From Longitalea arenae (lineage in GTDB: Bacteria > Bacteroidota > Bacteroidia > Chitinophagales > Chitinophagaceae), in the NCBI RefSeq assembly GCF_016924755.1, contig NZ_JAFFJX010000011.1:124001-188000 (forward strand): a DNA stretch of 64,000 nt, given 5' to 3'. How positions within the stretch are numbered: position 1 is the first letter of the stretch; each line of letters begins with the position of its first letter. The notes beneath the pieces were generated by a model. It saw nothing but the letters and a program-made list of their open reading frames with translations. It had not been told where the DNA came from and did no database searches. The position numbers and the translations under genes were made by a program. Shown here piece by piece: positions 7,886 to 16,350 of this stretch.

Positions 7886-8446
7886 ATGGCACGCACACCT
7901 TCTGTTATGACAGCACTGGGCAAAAAAGCACCCGACTTTACCTTGCCCGATACGGTTAGTGGAAAAGAGTTTTCGCTGCAGGATTTAAAAGGCGCCACCG
8001 CCACCGTGATCATGTTCATCTGCAACCATTGCCCTTTTGTAAAACATGTGAATACCGAACTTGTACAATTGGCGAATGACTATAAAAACAAGGGCATCGG
8101 TTTTATTGCCATCAGCTCCAATGATGTGGCCGGTTATCCGCAGGATGGTCCCGATCAGATGAAACTGGTGGCCGAACAACTGAAGTATCCATTCCCCTAT
8201 TTATACGATGCGTCACAGGATGTGGCCAAAGCATATGAAGCAGCCTGCACACCCGATTTCTTTATTTTCGACAGCAAGCTGGTGCTGGTCTATCGCGGTC
8301 AGCTCGATGATGCACGCCCTGGCAACGACAAACCGGTCACGGGATCAGATATCCGCAATGCATTGGATCATTTGATCGAAGGAAAGCCCGTTCCGGCTGA
8401 CCAGAAACCAAGCATTGGCTGCAATATCAAATGGCGGGAAAGTTAA
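7886..8446 (+). CDS. Thioredoxin-like AhpC/TSA-family protein
   Basis: A 186-residue redoxin-fold protein. The N-terminal AhpC/TSA pattern GKKAPDFTLPDTVSGKEFSL is followed by FICNHCPFVK, a CxxC redox site typical of this thioredoxin subfamily, and ACTPDFFIFD with a third Cys before the cis-Pro. No signal peptide is visible, so it is likely cytoplasmic and may act as a thiol peroxidase or disulfide reductase. Its stop codon overlaps that of the convergent gene in the palindrome TTAA at 8443-8446. Confidence 0.9.
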   Translation: MARTPSVMTALGKKAPDFTLPDTVSGKEFSLQDLKGATATVIMFICNHCPFVKHVNTELVQLANDYKNKGIGFIAISSNDVAGYPQDGPDQMKLVAEQLKYPFPYLYDASQDVAKAYEAACTPDFFIFDSKLVLVYRGQLDDARPGNDKPVTGSDIRNALDHLIEGKPVPADQKPSIGCNIKWRES

Positions 8447-9060
8447 GTGCTTCCGGGAGCGCGCGGTACGGTCAGGCGCGGGATCAGCATGGGAACCGTT
8501 TGTTGATAGCGCCGGTATTGCTCCCCGAACTGAGCCACCAGCTTTTTTTCTTCCAACCGGGCGCCAAAAACCGTGTACAGCGTTATAACCAGACAGGCCA
8601 ACAGATTATTCAGGTAAGGAAATAAGAGGAAGAGCGACCAGATAAAGAGCAAAGTGCCGAAATACAGCGGATGCCGGACATAGCGGTGCATTCCACCCTG
8701 CTCCAGCGCCAGCGGCGCTTCTTCTTTATAAAATACGCTGATGCCACTGAGTGAGAAAAAGTATTTCCTGATCACTACCGCCATGATAGCTAGGCCCGCC
8801 AGCGCAGGTAAACAGCACAAGAGCATTAGCCAACCGGGCATTATGAATAAGAAGTGGCTGTCCATCGTGTATTGAAACACGAGGATACCAATGAGGGTGA
8901 CCGCCGCAAACACCGAATAGGAAAAATGATAATATTTATACCTGGCTCCCAGCCAGCGCTGCATGAGGCGCTTCCACCCATCGGCCGCCAGTACGCTGTG
9001 CAGTATCCCGAATAGCAGCCATAAGAGCACGAGGATAATATGGTTGATGAGATAAACCAA
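8443..9060 (-). CDS. Isoprenylcysteine/phospholipid-methyltransferase-like membrane protein
   Basis: A 205-residue protein with five or six membrane segments. The signature GMHRYVRHPLYFGTLLF (from about residue 123) followed by RLEEKKLVAQFGEQYRRY is the SAM-binding C-terminal pattern of the ICMT/PEMT/NnrU-like methyltransferase group. The methyl acceptor is unknown. A stop codon lies directly upstream of position 9060, so translation must start there at TTG or further in; no in-frame ATG precedes the first membrane segment. It is convergent with the redoxin gene, sharing the TTAA that encodes both stops. Confidence 0.8.
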   Translation of the reverse strand: MVYLINHIILVLLWLLFGILHSVLAADGWKRLMQRWLGARYKYYHFSYSVFAAVTLIGILVFQYTMDSHFLFIMPGWLMLLCCLPALAGLAIMAVVIRKYFFSLSGISVFYKEEAPLALEQGGMHRYVRHPLYFGTLLFIWSLFLLFPYLNNLLACLVITLYTVFGARLEEKKLVAQFGEQYRRYQQTVPMLIPRLTVPRAPGST

Positions 9061-9100
9061 TCAGTACTTTACTGTAAGTTACGTGCCAGCGGGCAATGAA

Positions 9101-9226
9101 AATACAGTTACAGGTTACAAGTTGCAGGGGAACAGGGGCGAGCACGAGCTGCATCTTGAAACACAGCAACCTGGGACTTGTAATTGCAACCGGTTGCAGG
9201 CAACCGGCGCCTGGTGACCGGTAACT
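9101..9226. repeat. Word array, GTTAC/CCGGT family, upstream of the ABC-F gene
   Basis: Words ACAGTTACAGGTTACAAGTT (9103-9122) and, inverted, CAGCAACC and GGACTTGTAATTGC; then ACCGGTTGCAGGCAACCGG and GTGACCGGTAACTG (9189-9226). It ends ten bases before the promoter element of the next gene. Confidence 0.65.
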
Positions 9227-9235
9227 GTTTTCAAC

Positions 9236-9243
9236 TATCTTTG
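9236..9243 (+). promoter_or_regulatory. -7 element fused to the ABC-F start codon
   Basis: TATCTTTG is followed by CGCC and then ATG at 9248. With the usual Bacteroidota spacing the transcript would begin at or next to the start codon, i.e. a leaderless mRNA. Confidence 0.6.
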
Positions 9244-9247
9244 CGCC

Positions 9248-11134
9248 ATGCATTATGTATCTGTAGAAGCGCTCGGCAAGTCGTTTGGCGTAAAACCATT
9301 GTTTGAGAATATTTCTTTTCACGTTGAAGAAGGCGATAAAATAGCGCTGGTAGCCCGTAACGGCAGTGGCAAAAGCACCCTCTTGCGGATCCTCGCGGGT
9401 AAGGAAACGGCCGATAGCGGCACGGCCTGGATCAATAAAGAAGTGACCGTAGCGCTGTTTGAGCAGGACCCTGTTTTCGATGAAAAGGGCTCGATACTCG
9501 ACAATATCTTCTACCATAATCACCCCGTTATCAATGCCATCAGGGAATATGAAGCGATCAGTGAAGAAGGTGACCCCGAAAAACTGGGTGCAGCCATTGT
9601 AAAAATGGATGAGCTGGGCGCCTGGGACTTCGACGCCAAGGTAAAACAGATCCTGGGCAAACTGAATATTCATCACCTCAACCAGCCGATAAATACCCTT
9701 TCCGGCGGTCAGCGAAAACGCGTTGCCCTGGCCAAAACGCTGATCGATATCGGCTTTGAACATAAACATGTGCTACTGATCATGGACGAGCCTACCAACC
9801 ACCTGGATATAGAAATGGTGGAATGGCTGGAAAATTATCTCGATCAGCAAAATGTTACGCTGCTGCTGGTGACCCACGACCGTTATTTCCTGGATTCGGT
9901 ATGCGAAGAGATCTGGGAACTGGATGGCAGCGAGCTCTTCGTTTACAAAGGCGATTATGAGAATTACATCGAGAAGAAAGCGGCCCGCCAGGAAAGCGAT
10001 GCTGCCAGCATAGAAAAAGCACGCAATACCTACCGTAAGGAGCTGGAATGGATGCGCAAACAGCCCAAAGCGCGCACGACCAAAAGCAAAAGCCGCCAGG
10101 ATAATTTTTACAAGATAGAAGCCAAAGCCAAGAAGCGCATTGAAGATGCACAGCTGGAATTGCAAATGAAAATGAACCGCCTGGGCGGTAAAGTGATCGA
10201 ATTGAAGAAAGTGTACAAGAGCTATGGCGATAAACCGATCCTGAAAGGTTTCGATTACACTTTTAAAAAAGGCGAACGCATTGGCGTGGTGGGTAAAAAC
10301 GGCGTTGGGAAGTCCACCTTCCTGAATATCCTGCAGGGTTTGGAAACGGCCGACAGCGGCAAGATCAATATTGGTGAAACGGTCATTTTCGGCAACTACT
10401 CGCAGCAGGGACTGGTGCTGAAAGAAGATATGCGGGTAATTGAATTTGTTAAAAGCATGGCTGAAAGCTTTCCGCTGGCCAGTGGTGGCGCATTAAGCGC
10501 CGCGCAGTTCCTGCAATTATTCCTCTTTCCGCCCGAGCAGCAATACACCTATATTTCCAAACTCAGCGGTGGTGAAAAAAGGCGCCTGCATTTATTATCC
10601 ATCCTCTTCCGCAATCCCAACTTCCTGATACTCGACGAACCTACCAATGACCTCGATCTGCCTACACTTGGCGTACTGGAGAACTTCCTCAGCGATTATC
10701 CCGGTTGTTTACTGATCGTATCCCATGACCGGTATTTTATGGACCGTCTCGTTGATCACCTTTTTGTGTTTGAAGGCGATGGCGTTATCCGCGACTTCCC
10801 GGGTAACTATTCCCAATACCGGTTATGGTTAAAGGATAAAGAAGAAGAGGAAAAAACTGATACAAAAGCAGCCGCAAAAACAGAAGTGAAACCCGCCGCG
10901 GCCGCAGCGCCTGAAAAGCGGAAATTATCGTATAAGGAAAAAAGGGAGTTTGAACAATTGCAGCAGGATATAACCAGGCTGGAACAAGAAAAAGCAACCA
11001 TTACGGAGCAATTGAACAGCGGCTCTTTGCCTTTTGACCAGTTGCAGCAATTATCGGTGCGCATAAGCGAGATCACCAACCTGCTGGATGAAAAGGAAAT
11101 GCGTTGGTTGGAATTGAGTGAGTTCGAAGGATAA
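9248..11134 (+). CDS. ABC-F family ATPase, Uup-like
   Basis: A 628-residue soluble protein with two ATP-binding cassettes and no membrane segment, the layout of ABC-F translation factors that act on the ribosome E site. Cassette 1 has ARNGSGKST (residues 36-44; Ala replaces the first P-loop Gly), LSGGQRKRVALAK and LLIMDEPTNHLD. Cassette 2 has GKNGVGKST, LSGGEKRRLHLL and FLILDEPTNDLD. The interdomain linker is Lys/Arg-rich (PKARTTKSKSRQ). After an Ala/Lys-rich hinge a C-terminal coiled coil (about residues 555-628) resembles the Uup C-terminal domain, which favours Uup over EttA. It is likely expressed from a leaderless mRNA. Confidence 0.9.
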   Translation: MHYVSVEALGKSFGVKPLFENISFHVEEGDKIALVARNGSGKSTLLRILAGKETADSGTAWINKEVTVALFEQDPVFDEKGSILDNIFYHNHPVINAIREYEAISEEGDPEKLGAAIVKMDELGAWDFDAKVKQILGKLNIHHLNQPINTLSGGQRKRVALAKTLIDIGFEHKHVLLIMDEPTNHLDIEMVEWLENYLDQQNVTLLLVTHDRYFLDSVCEEIWELDGSELFVYKGDYENYIEKKAARQESDAASIEKARNTYRKELEWMRKQPKARTTKSKSRQDNFYKIEAKAKKRIEDAQLELQMKMNRLGGKVIELKKVYKSYGDKPILKGFDYTFKKGERIGVVGKNGVGKSTFLNILQGLETADSGKINIGETVIFGNYSQQGLVLKEDMRVIEFVKSMAESFPLASGGALSAAQFLQLFLFPPEQQYTYISKLSGGEKRRLHLLSILFRNPNFLILDEPTNDLDLPTLGVLENFLSDYPGCLLIVSHDRYFMDRLVDHLFVFEGDGVIRDFPGNYSQYRLWLKDKEEEEKTDTKAAAKTEVKPAAAAAPEKRKLSYKEKREFEQLQQDITRLEQEKATITEQLNSGSLPFDQLQQLSVRISEITNLLDEKEMRWLELSEFEG

Positions 11135-11166
11135 AGTTGCCTTACAAGTTCCAGCTTACGTGAAAT

Positions 11167-11317
11167 TCAGTTACCTGTTGCCAGTTACCAGTTGCCGGGG
11201 CACAAACCAATGGCAGGCTGAGTATTGGCAGACTTGCTGCATTAAGGGCCTGGTAACCGGAAACCGGAAACCGGTAACAACAACATTCACCATTGCCCAT
11301 TTATCATCCACCATTCA
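11167..11317. repeat. Word arrays between the ABC-F and M28 genes
   Basis: CAGTTACCTGTTGCCAGTTA words (11170-11200), then the inverted arm GGTAACCGGAAACCGGAAAC (11253-11280), then ATTCACCATTGCCC words (11284-11317). The arms of the first family enclose about 50 bases. Confidence 0.7.
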
Positions 11318-11350
11318 ACAATCTTTCCTTAAAAAATAAGCGAACTCATT

Positions 11351-11358
11351 TATTTTTG
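11351..11358 (+). promoter_or_regulatory. -7 element of the M28 peptidase gene
   Basis: TATTTTTG, 21 bases before the ATG at 11380. It supports that start rather than the upstream in-frame codon at 11293. Confidence 0.6.
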
Positions 11359-11379
11359 AGATCAAACAAAAATCACAAT

Positions 11380-12909
11380 ATGAGAAGGATGTTCCTGGTT
11401 ATGGCTATAGCCGCAACTGCCGCTGCACAGGCGCAGAAGATCGGCGACCCCAGGCCATTTGCCAATTCAATAACGCCAGACGATCTTAAGAAACACCTGT
11501 ACATTGTGGCAGGCGCCGGTATGGAAGGCCGCGAAACCGCCACGGAAGGACAACGAAAAGCGGCCGCTTATATCGAAGATCAATTCAAATCACTGGGCCT
11601 GCAAGCCGGTAACAAAGGAAACTTTCAGGCGCCCTTCCCCATTTACCAGGATTCCCTGATCAGCGCTGCTATAGAAGTGAATGGAAAACAGTTTGCCTTA
11701 GCCACTGATTTTTCTATAAACATCAACATGTCGCATACCAGCACCTTATTAGGCAGCGAAGTGCTTTTTGCCGGTTTCGGCACTACCGACAGCAGTCAAA
11801 ATGCTTACAAAGATCTGAATGCGCAAGGCAAGATCGTGTTGGTAATGCAGGGCGCCGCTCCCCCTGCTTCCGGAGGCACGAGTGCGGGCAGCCGTACGCG
11901 GTTCAACCAGTTTGCCGTGGTGGATGCGGCGCTGAAAAAAGGCGCTGCCGCTATTTTAATGGTGCAAAGCGGTTTTCCCCGCCGCAGTCTGCCTAACAAG
12001 GGAGGTCAGCATCTGCATGGATTCAAAAAAACCATTCTTCCGAATACCTATTATATTTCTGAAGAGGTGGCCAAAGCGATCATGGGCAGCGATTATGAAA
12101 CGGCCAAAGAAGCAGGCAGGAACGGATATCTGCAACCTAAAACCTACGAAGCCAATATTAAGCTGGAAATAAAAAAAGAATTGAATGAACTCACCAGCAC
12201 CAATGTGATCGGTTTTCTGGAAGGCGGTGATAAAAAAGACGAGTATGTTTTTATTACGGCGCATTACGATCACCTTGGCAAACGCGGCGATTCCGTGATC
12301 TACTACGGCGCCGATGATGATGGTTCGGGCACGGTAAGTATCCTCGAACTGGCCGAAGCATTTACAAAAGCAAAAGCGGCCGGTAAAGGTCCCCGCCGCT
12401 CCATTGTGTTCATGGCTGTTTCAGGCGAGGAAAAAGGCCTGTGGGGGTCTGAACACTATAGCGATCATCCCTTATTCCCGCTGGAAAAAACAACAGTTGA
12501 TCTGAACATCGATATGATCGGCCGGATCGACCCGAAGCGTAAGGAAGGCGATAGCACCAACTATGTATATGTGGTAGGTGATGATAAGCTCAGCTCTGAC
12601 CTGCGCCCGATCAGCGAGGCCATGAATAAGAAATACACCAAACTGGAACTGGACTATAAATACAATGCTCCAAAAGATCCCGAACGCATTTATTACCGCA
12701 GCGACCATTATAATTTCGCCCGTAAAGGGGTACCGATCATTTTCTATTTTAATGGCACCCATAACGATTATCACCGCCCCACCGATACTCCTGACAAGAT
12801 CAATTACAAGCTCATGGCCAAAAGGGCACAGCTGATCTTTTATACAGCCTGGGAAATGGCCAACCGCAACGAGATGCTGAAAAGAGATATTCCGCTTACT
12901 GAACAATAG
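11380..12909 (+). CDS. Secreted M28-family zinc aminopeptidase with PA domain
   Basis: A 509-residue exported peptidase. The start at 11380 gives a signal peptide (RRMFLVMAIAATAAAQAQ) and follows a promoter. Residues about 110-270 look like a protease-associated (PA) insert. The M28 domain shows the metal-ligand and catalytic pattern: ITAHYDHLG (His), YGADDDGSG (bridging Asp), SGEEKGLWGS (catalytic Glu and ligand), LNIDMIGR (Asp) and YHRPTDTPD (His). Members release N-terminal amino acids in the periplasm or outside the cell. A perfect 14-bp hairpin follows. Confidence 0.92.
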   Translation: MRRMFLVMAIAATAAAQAQKIGDPRPFANSITPDDLKKHLYIVAGAGMEGRETATEGQRKAAAYIEDQFKSLGLQAGNKGNFQAPFPIYQDSLISAAIEVNGKQFALATDFSININMSHTSTLLGSEVLFAGFGTTDSSQNAYKDLNAQGKIVLVMQGAAPPASGGTSAGSRTRFNQFAVVDAALKKGAAAILMVQSGFPRRSLPNKGGQHLHGFKKTILPNTYYISEEVAKAIMGSDYETAKEAGRNGYLQPKTYEANIKLEIKKELNELTSTNVIGFLEGGDKKDEYVFITAHYDHLGKRGDSVIYYGADDDGSGTVSILELAEAFTKAKAAGKGPRRSIVFMAVSGEEKGLWGSEHYSDHPLFPLEKTTVDLNIDMIGRIDPKRKEGDSTNYVYVVGDDKLSSDLRPISEAMNKKYTKLELDYKYNAPKDPERIYYRSDHYNFARKGVPIIFYFNGTHNDYHRPTDTPDKINYKLMAKRAQLIFYTAWEMANRNEMLKRDIPLTEQ

Positions 12910-12930
12910 TTTTTGTAATCATCGTTTAAA

Positions 12931-12967
12931 TAAAATGCCGGACATGAACCTGCTGTCCGGCATTTTA
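12931..12967 (+). terminator. Terminator of the M28 peptidase gene
   Basis: Perfect 14-bp stem TAAAATGCCGGACA (12931-12944) with 12954-12967, 9-nt loop; A- and T-runs on both sides. Confidence 0.85.
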
Positions 12968-13051
12968 TTGTTATGCTTAGAACTTTGAACCTGGAATATA
13001 AAGCAACCTCCCCTCCTGCCCCTTCGTATTATATGACAAACACTCCATAAT

Positions 13052-13870
13052 ATGAAAAAATTACTGCCTCTAACGGTAGCGGGTTTTGTATGGCTTGCTA
13101 TGGTGTTTTCCGGTTGTGATAATGATGACGACGAAGGCCCGGGCATTGTGAGGGAATGGCACGTGGATATAAAAGCAGTCAATGAAGTGCCTGCGCCGCC
13201 AGGCAGAAATGAAGAGGGCGATGCATCCATTGAATTGCTGTCAGATAATTCGCTGAAATACAACCTGCATATTCACAATCTCTCCCCCAGCGATCAATTG
13301 ACCAATGCACATATTCATACCGGCGACGCCGGTACTTCCGGCGGCATCCTCATTCCCTTCAACCCCAGTTTTACCGGGGCCGGCACCATGGGTATTGTTA
13401 CCGGGCTAAGGCAGGGACAAATAGATACACTGTTAAGCCGACCGGTATATGTAAATGTTCACTCGCAGCAGGCGCCCGCCGGGATCGCGCGTGGGCAGCT
13501 TGACAAAGAAGTTGTGCTGGCAAGAGATATAGCGCTTACCGGCGCCAATGAAGTGCCTCCTGTTAATACCACCGCTACGGGCACGGCCATCTTACGGCTC
13601 ACGCACGATAAAGTACTTTATTCGATCGTAACGGTGAATAACCTCGAAAGCAATGATACGCTAACAGTAGCCCATATTCATCCGGGTGCAGCCGGCACCA
13701 ATGGCCCGCCGCTTATATTCCTGGCTAATAATATTAATGACTTTGGCGTATTGAAGATCTCGAATCCGCTGGATGATGCGATGTATAATCAACTTATTAA
13801 TAACCCCATGTATGTAAATGCCCATTCCCGCCGCCATGGACCGGGATTGGTAAGGGGGCAGATCAGGTAA
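13052..13870 (+). CDS. Lipoprotein with two CHRD domains
   Basis: A 272-residue predicted lipoprotein (lipobox VFSGC, then an acidic DNDDDE stretch that is common after the lipidated Cys). Two CHRD domains follow: residues about 35-155 (NEVPAPPGRNEEGDA, NAHIHTGDAGTSG, YVNVHSQQAPAGIARGQL) and about 160-272 (NEVPPVNTTATGTA, VAHIHPGAAGTNG, YVNAHSRRHGPGLVRGQI). The paired HIH and VH motifs are the family hallmark. Function in bacteria is unknown; surface attachment is plausible. A word array starts four bases after its stop. Confidence 0.92.
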   Translation: MKKLLPLTVAGFVWLAMVFSGCDNDDDEGPGIVREWHVDIKAVNEVPAPPGRNEEGDASIELLSDNSLKYNLHIHNLSPSDQLTNAHIHTGDAGTSGGILIPFNPSFTGAGTMGIVTGLRQGQIDTLLSRPVYVNVHSQQAPAGIARGQLDKEVVLARDIALTGANEVPPVNTTATGTAILRLTHDKVLYSIVTVNNLESNDTLTVAHIHPGAAGTNGPPLIFLANNINDFGVLKISNPLDDAMYNQLINNPMYVNAHSRRHGPGLVRGQIR

Positions 13871-13873
13871 ACG

Positions 13874-13961
13874 ATATGCTGATTAGCTGATGTGCTGATG
13901 TGCTAATGAATACATGCTTTCGCCATTAGCACATTAGCTAATTAGCAAATTAGCTAATTGT
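13874..13961. repeat. Inverted word array, GCTGAT/TTAGC family
   Basis: Left arm GCTGATTAGCTGATGTGCTG words (13878-13907), loop of about 15 bases, right arm CATTAGCACATTAGCTAATT (from 13923). The arms are complementary, so the transcript would fold into a long A/U-rich hairpin. It begins four bases after a stop codon, between convergent genes, and may act as the terminator. Confidence 0.8.
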
Positions 13962-14010
13962 CATTCCTACATTGCAAAAACAATGCTCCATGATCCACTT
14001 ACCTAGCCCG

Positions 14011-14958
14011 TCACCGCTTTAATTTAAAACAATACCGAAACAGCTTTCCTTCAAAATCAAAAGGCGTTGTAGCGCGCGTAATGTCTTTGATGTCGCTTGC
14101 ATCGATGAGCGCATGGTTCAGTTCAAACTTGCGGTAATTGGTGCTGAAGTAGATGGTGCCGCCGGGCGTTAAGGCGCGTAATGTTTTATTCAGTAATTCA
14201 GGATGATCACGCTGGATGTCGAGAAAATCTTTCATGCGCTTGCTGTTGCTGAAAGTAGGCGGGTCCATGATCACCAAGTCGAAAGAACCAGGTGCCAGGG
14301 TATCGAGGTATTGTTTTACATCGGCATGTACATAGTGATGCTTTTTTTCATCGAAAAAATTATTCAGCCGCATATTCTCTTCGGCCCATTGCAAATAGGT
14401 CTTTGACAGATCCACCGAAGTAACACTGGCCGCATTACCGGCAGCTGCATATACAGAAAAGGATCCGGTATAACAAAAGAGGTTCAGTACCCGCTTTCCA
14501 CTCGCTTCATCCCGCACCATACCCCGCGTTATGCGGTGATCCAGGAAGAGACCGGTATCGAGATAATCGCTCAGGTTCACCTTAAATTTCAGTCCGGCTT
14601 CTTCAACAATAAAATTGGCGCCTTCTTCAGCTACCCGCTGGTATTGCCCCAGCCGGCCCGGTTTGCGCTGCCTTTCTTTGATGTAAACATTATCGGCCGG
14701 CATTTGCAGCACTTCGCAGATCAGCTCGATCGTGGTTTCCAGCCAGGCTTCGTGCTCAGCTTCTGCCATTTCAAATTTCCGCTTATATTCGGCCAGGTAG
14801 ATATTATCGCCGTACCGTTCAATACATAAAGCAAATTCAGGCAGATCATGATCGTAGATCCGGTAACAGGTAATGCCCTGGCGGCGCGCCTGCTTGCCGA
14901 TATGCCGGTATACTTTGGTAAGCCGGTTGCGGAACATCTGAAATTTTTCGGGAGACAT
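14011..14958 (-). CDS. RlmK-like 23S rRNA methyltransferase
   Basis: A 315-residue SAM-dependent methyltransferase resembling the C-terminal (RlmK) half of E. coli RlmKL, which forms m7G2069 in 23S rRNA. The N-terminus shows FRNRLTKVYRHIGKQARRQG and YRIYDHDLPEFALCIERYGD; YLDTGLFLDHR precedes the Rossmann domain (VLNLFCYTGSFSVYAAAG, SAM site; VIMDPPTFSNS, catalytic NPP-like motif as DPP). The start at 14958 was chosen because a promoter element sits five bases upstream and homologues begin near FRNRL. The RlmL half and THUMP domain are absent here, so this is a stand-alone enzyme. Confidence 0.85.
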   Translation of the reverse strand: MSPEKFQMFRNRLTKVYRHIGKQARRQGITCYRIYDHDLPEFALCIERYGDNIYLAEYKRKFEMAEAEHEAWLETTIELICEVLQMPADNVYIKERQRKPGRLGQYQRVAEEGANFIVEEAGLKFKVNLSDYLDTGLFLDHRITRGMVRDEASGKRVLNLFCYTGSFSVYAAAGNAASVTSVDLSKTYLQWAEENMRLNNFFDEKKHHYVHADVKQYLDTLAPGSFDLVIMDPPTFSNSKRMKDFLDIQRDHPELLNKTLRALTPGGTIYFSTNYRKFELNHALIDASDIKDITRATTPFDFEGKLFRYCFKLKR

Positions 14959-14962
14959 GCCG

Positions 14963-14970
14963 CAAAAATA
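14963..14970 (-). promoter_or_regulatory. -7 element fused to the RlmK-like start codon
   Basis: On the minus strand TATTTTTG is followed by four bases and then ATG at 14958, the same four-base spacing as at 9236-9250. A leaderless transcript is implied. Confidence 0.6.
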
Positions 14971-14998
14971 ATGTGATAATATGATAATGAGATAATGA
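14968..14998. repeat. Word array, GATAAT family
   Basis: ATGTGATAATATGATAATGA and continuation, the same word family as at 5574-5608. It overlaps the promoter element of the RlmK-like gene. Confidence 0.65.
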
Positions 14999-15060
14999 AG
15001 GCAGTCGTCAGTGAAGCTTATATTCAAATAGATGCAAATGCAAGCGCTGATTACCAGCAA

Positions 15061-16266
15061 TTACAGTTTGTACGCTTTGCGCAACCAGATGAATCCAATA
15101 GCGGTCAAAATGCTGGTGCCCCCCAATAGCCACCACAAGACATCGAAGCCGGCATGTTCAGCAACCTGCGATCCCAGGAAAGGTCCGGCCGTTTGCGCTA
15201 TTGACCAGGCAATTGTATACAAGCCTGCGTATTGGCCCCGATTATGGTCAGCACTGCGGGAAGTCCAGAAAGTGTTCATAAATGGCAAGACCAGAATTTC
15301 ACCCATGGTCATCACTACCATCATCACCAGGGCCATCACATGATCGATATGAAAAATGTTCAGCATTAAATAAGCAATCCCTACGAGTATCGAGCCCCTG
15401 GTTATATAAAAAAGGCTTGACCGCCGGCCTTCCAGTTTAAAGATCAGTACCATTTCAATAACAGCGATCATTACCCCGTTCAATGCGCCAATTAAACCAA
15501 TGAAGGCTTCGTTGAAATGAAGCGCAATCTTGTAGTAGGCATTCAGGTTAGTGAATAACTGGAAAAAGCAAGCTGCAAACAGAATGGTCAATAAAATGAA
15601 CCACAGGTAAACTTTATCGTGGTACGGTGAATGGGAAGGATCGGCCATGCTTTCTTTTTTTTCCTGCTTAACCTGTTTTGATGGATGCAGGAAATACCAG
15701 AGGAGCACAGCAGCTGTAAGATTGGTGGCGCCATCTACCCAAAACAATAATTCATAATTAATGGCCGCCAGTAAACCGCCAATAGCGCTTCCCACGGCCC
15801 AGCCCAGGTTAATGGCCAAGCGGTTAAGTGCATACGAACGGGTACGGGCGCCTTCTTTGCTATAGGCAACAATGGCGGTTGAATTAGCAGGCCGGAATGC
15901 TTCATTCACCATGCTCAGCAAAAAAGTGAATAAACAGATCAGGGGAAAAGATCTCATCTGTCCCAACACCATAAACAACACACCACCACCCGATAAGGTA
16001 ATCAGCTGAACAGGATGAAAGCCCAGGCGATCGGTTAATTTTCCGCCGATGAAGCCACCGGTTACTGAACCCAATCCAAACAATGCCATTACTACACCAG
16101 CCTGGCCAATGCTATATCCCATGGATGGACTGGTAAGATAAATGGTGAGGAATGGCAAGACCATGGTACCGCTGCGGTTCACCAACATAACAAACGACAG
16201 CCACCAGGTAGATGGAGACAAACCACTATAAGCACTTTTGTAGAGAGAAAGTGTTTTCGAGATCAT
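15061..16266 (-). CDS. MFS transporter
   Basis: A 401-residue major facilitator with about twelve membrane segments and a central charged loop (PSKQVKQEKKESMADPSHS, near residue 198). The loop after helix 2 carries GGKLTDRLGFHPVQ, the MFS motif A variant. The general look is that of small multidrug or sugar exporters; the substrate cannot be predicted. It lies downstream of the DUF4197 gene but after that gene's terminator, and is followed at 102 bases by the RlmK-like gene, which has its own promoter. Confidence 0.88.
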   Translation of the reverse strand: MISKTLSLYKSAYSGLSPSTWWLSFVMLVNRSGTMVLPFLTIYLTSPSMGYSIGQAGVVMALFGLGSVTGGFIGGKLTDRLGFHPVQLITLSGGGVLFMVLGQMRSFPLICLFTFLLSMVNEAFRPANSTAIVAYSKEGARTRSYALNRLAINLGWAVGSAIGGLLAAINYELLFWVDGATNLTAAVLLWYFLHPSKQVKQEKKESMADPSHSPYHDKVYLWFILLTILFAACFFQLFTNLNAYYKIALHFNEAFIGLIGALNGVMIAVIEMVLIFKLEGRRSSLFYITRGSILVGIAYLMLNIFHIDHVMALVMMVVMTMGEILVLPFMNTFWTSRSADHNRGQYAGLYTIAWSIAQTAGPFLGSQVAEHAGFDVLWWLLGGTSILTAIGFIWLRKAYKL

Positions 16267-16282
16267 GTGACTGTTGTATTAT

Positions 16283-16310
16283 AAAAAAAACACCCCCGAC
16301 TGGTCGGGGG
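16283..16310 (-). terminator. Terminator of the first DUF4197 gene
   Basis: Perfect G/C stem CCCCCGAC (16293-16300) with GTCGGGGG (16303-16310), followed on the minus strand by TGTTTTTTTTAT. Confidence 0.92.
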
Positions 16311-16350
16311 ATGCAATTTATAATAAATCTCAAAGCAGACGGAAGATAAA

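Noticed and set aside
11293-11379. Upstream start for the M28 peptidase
   Set aside because: The extra 29 residues are encoded partly by the word array and lie upstream of the promoter element; the signal peptide begins at 11380.
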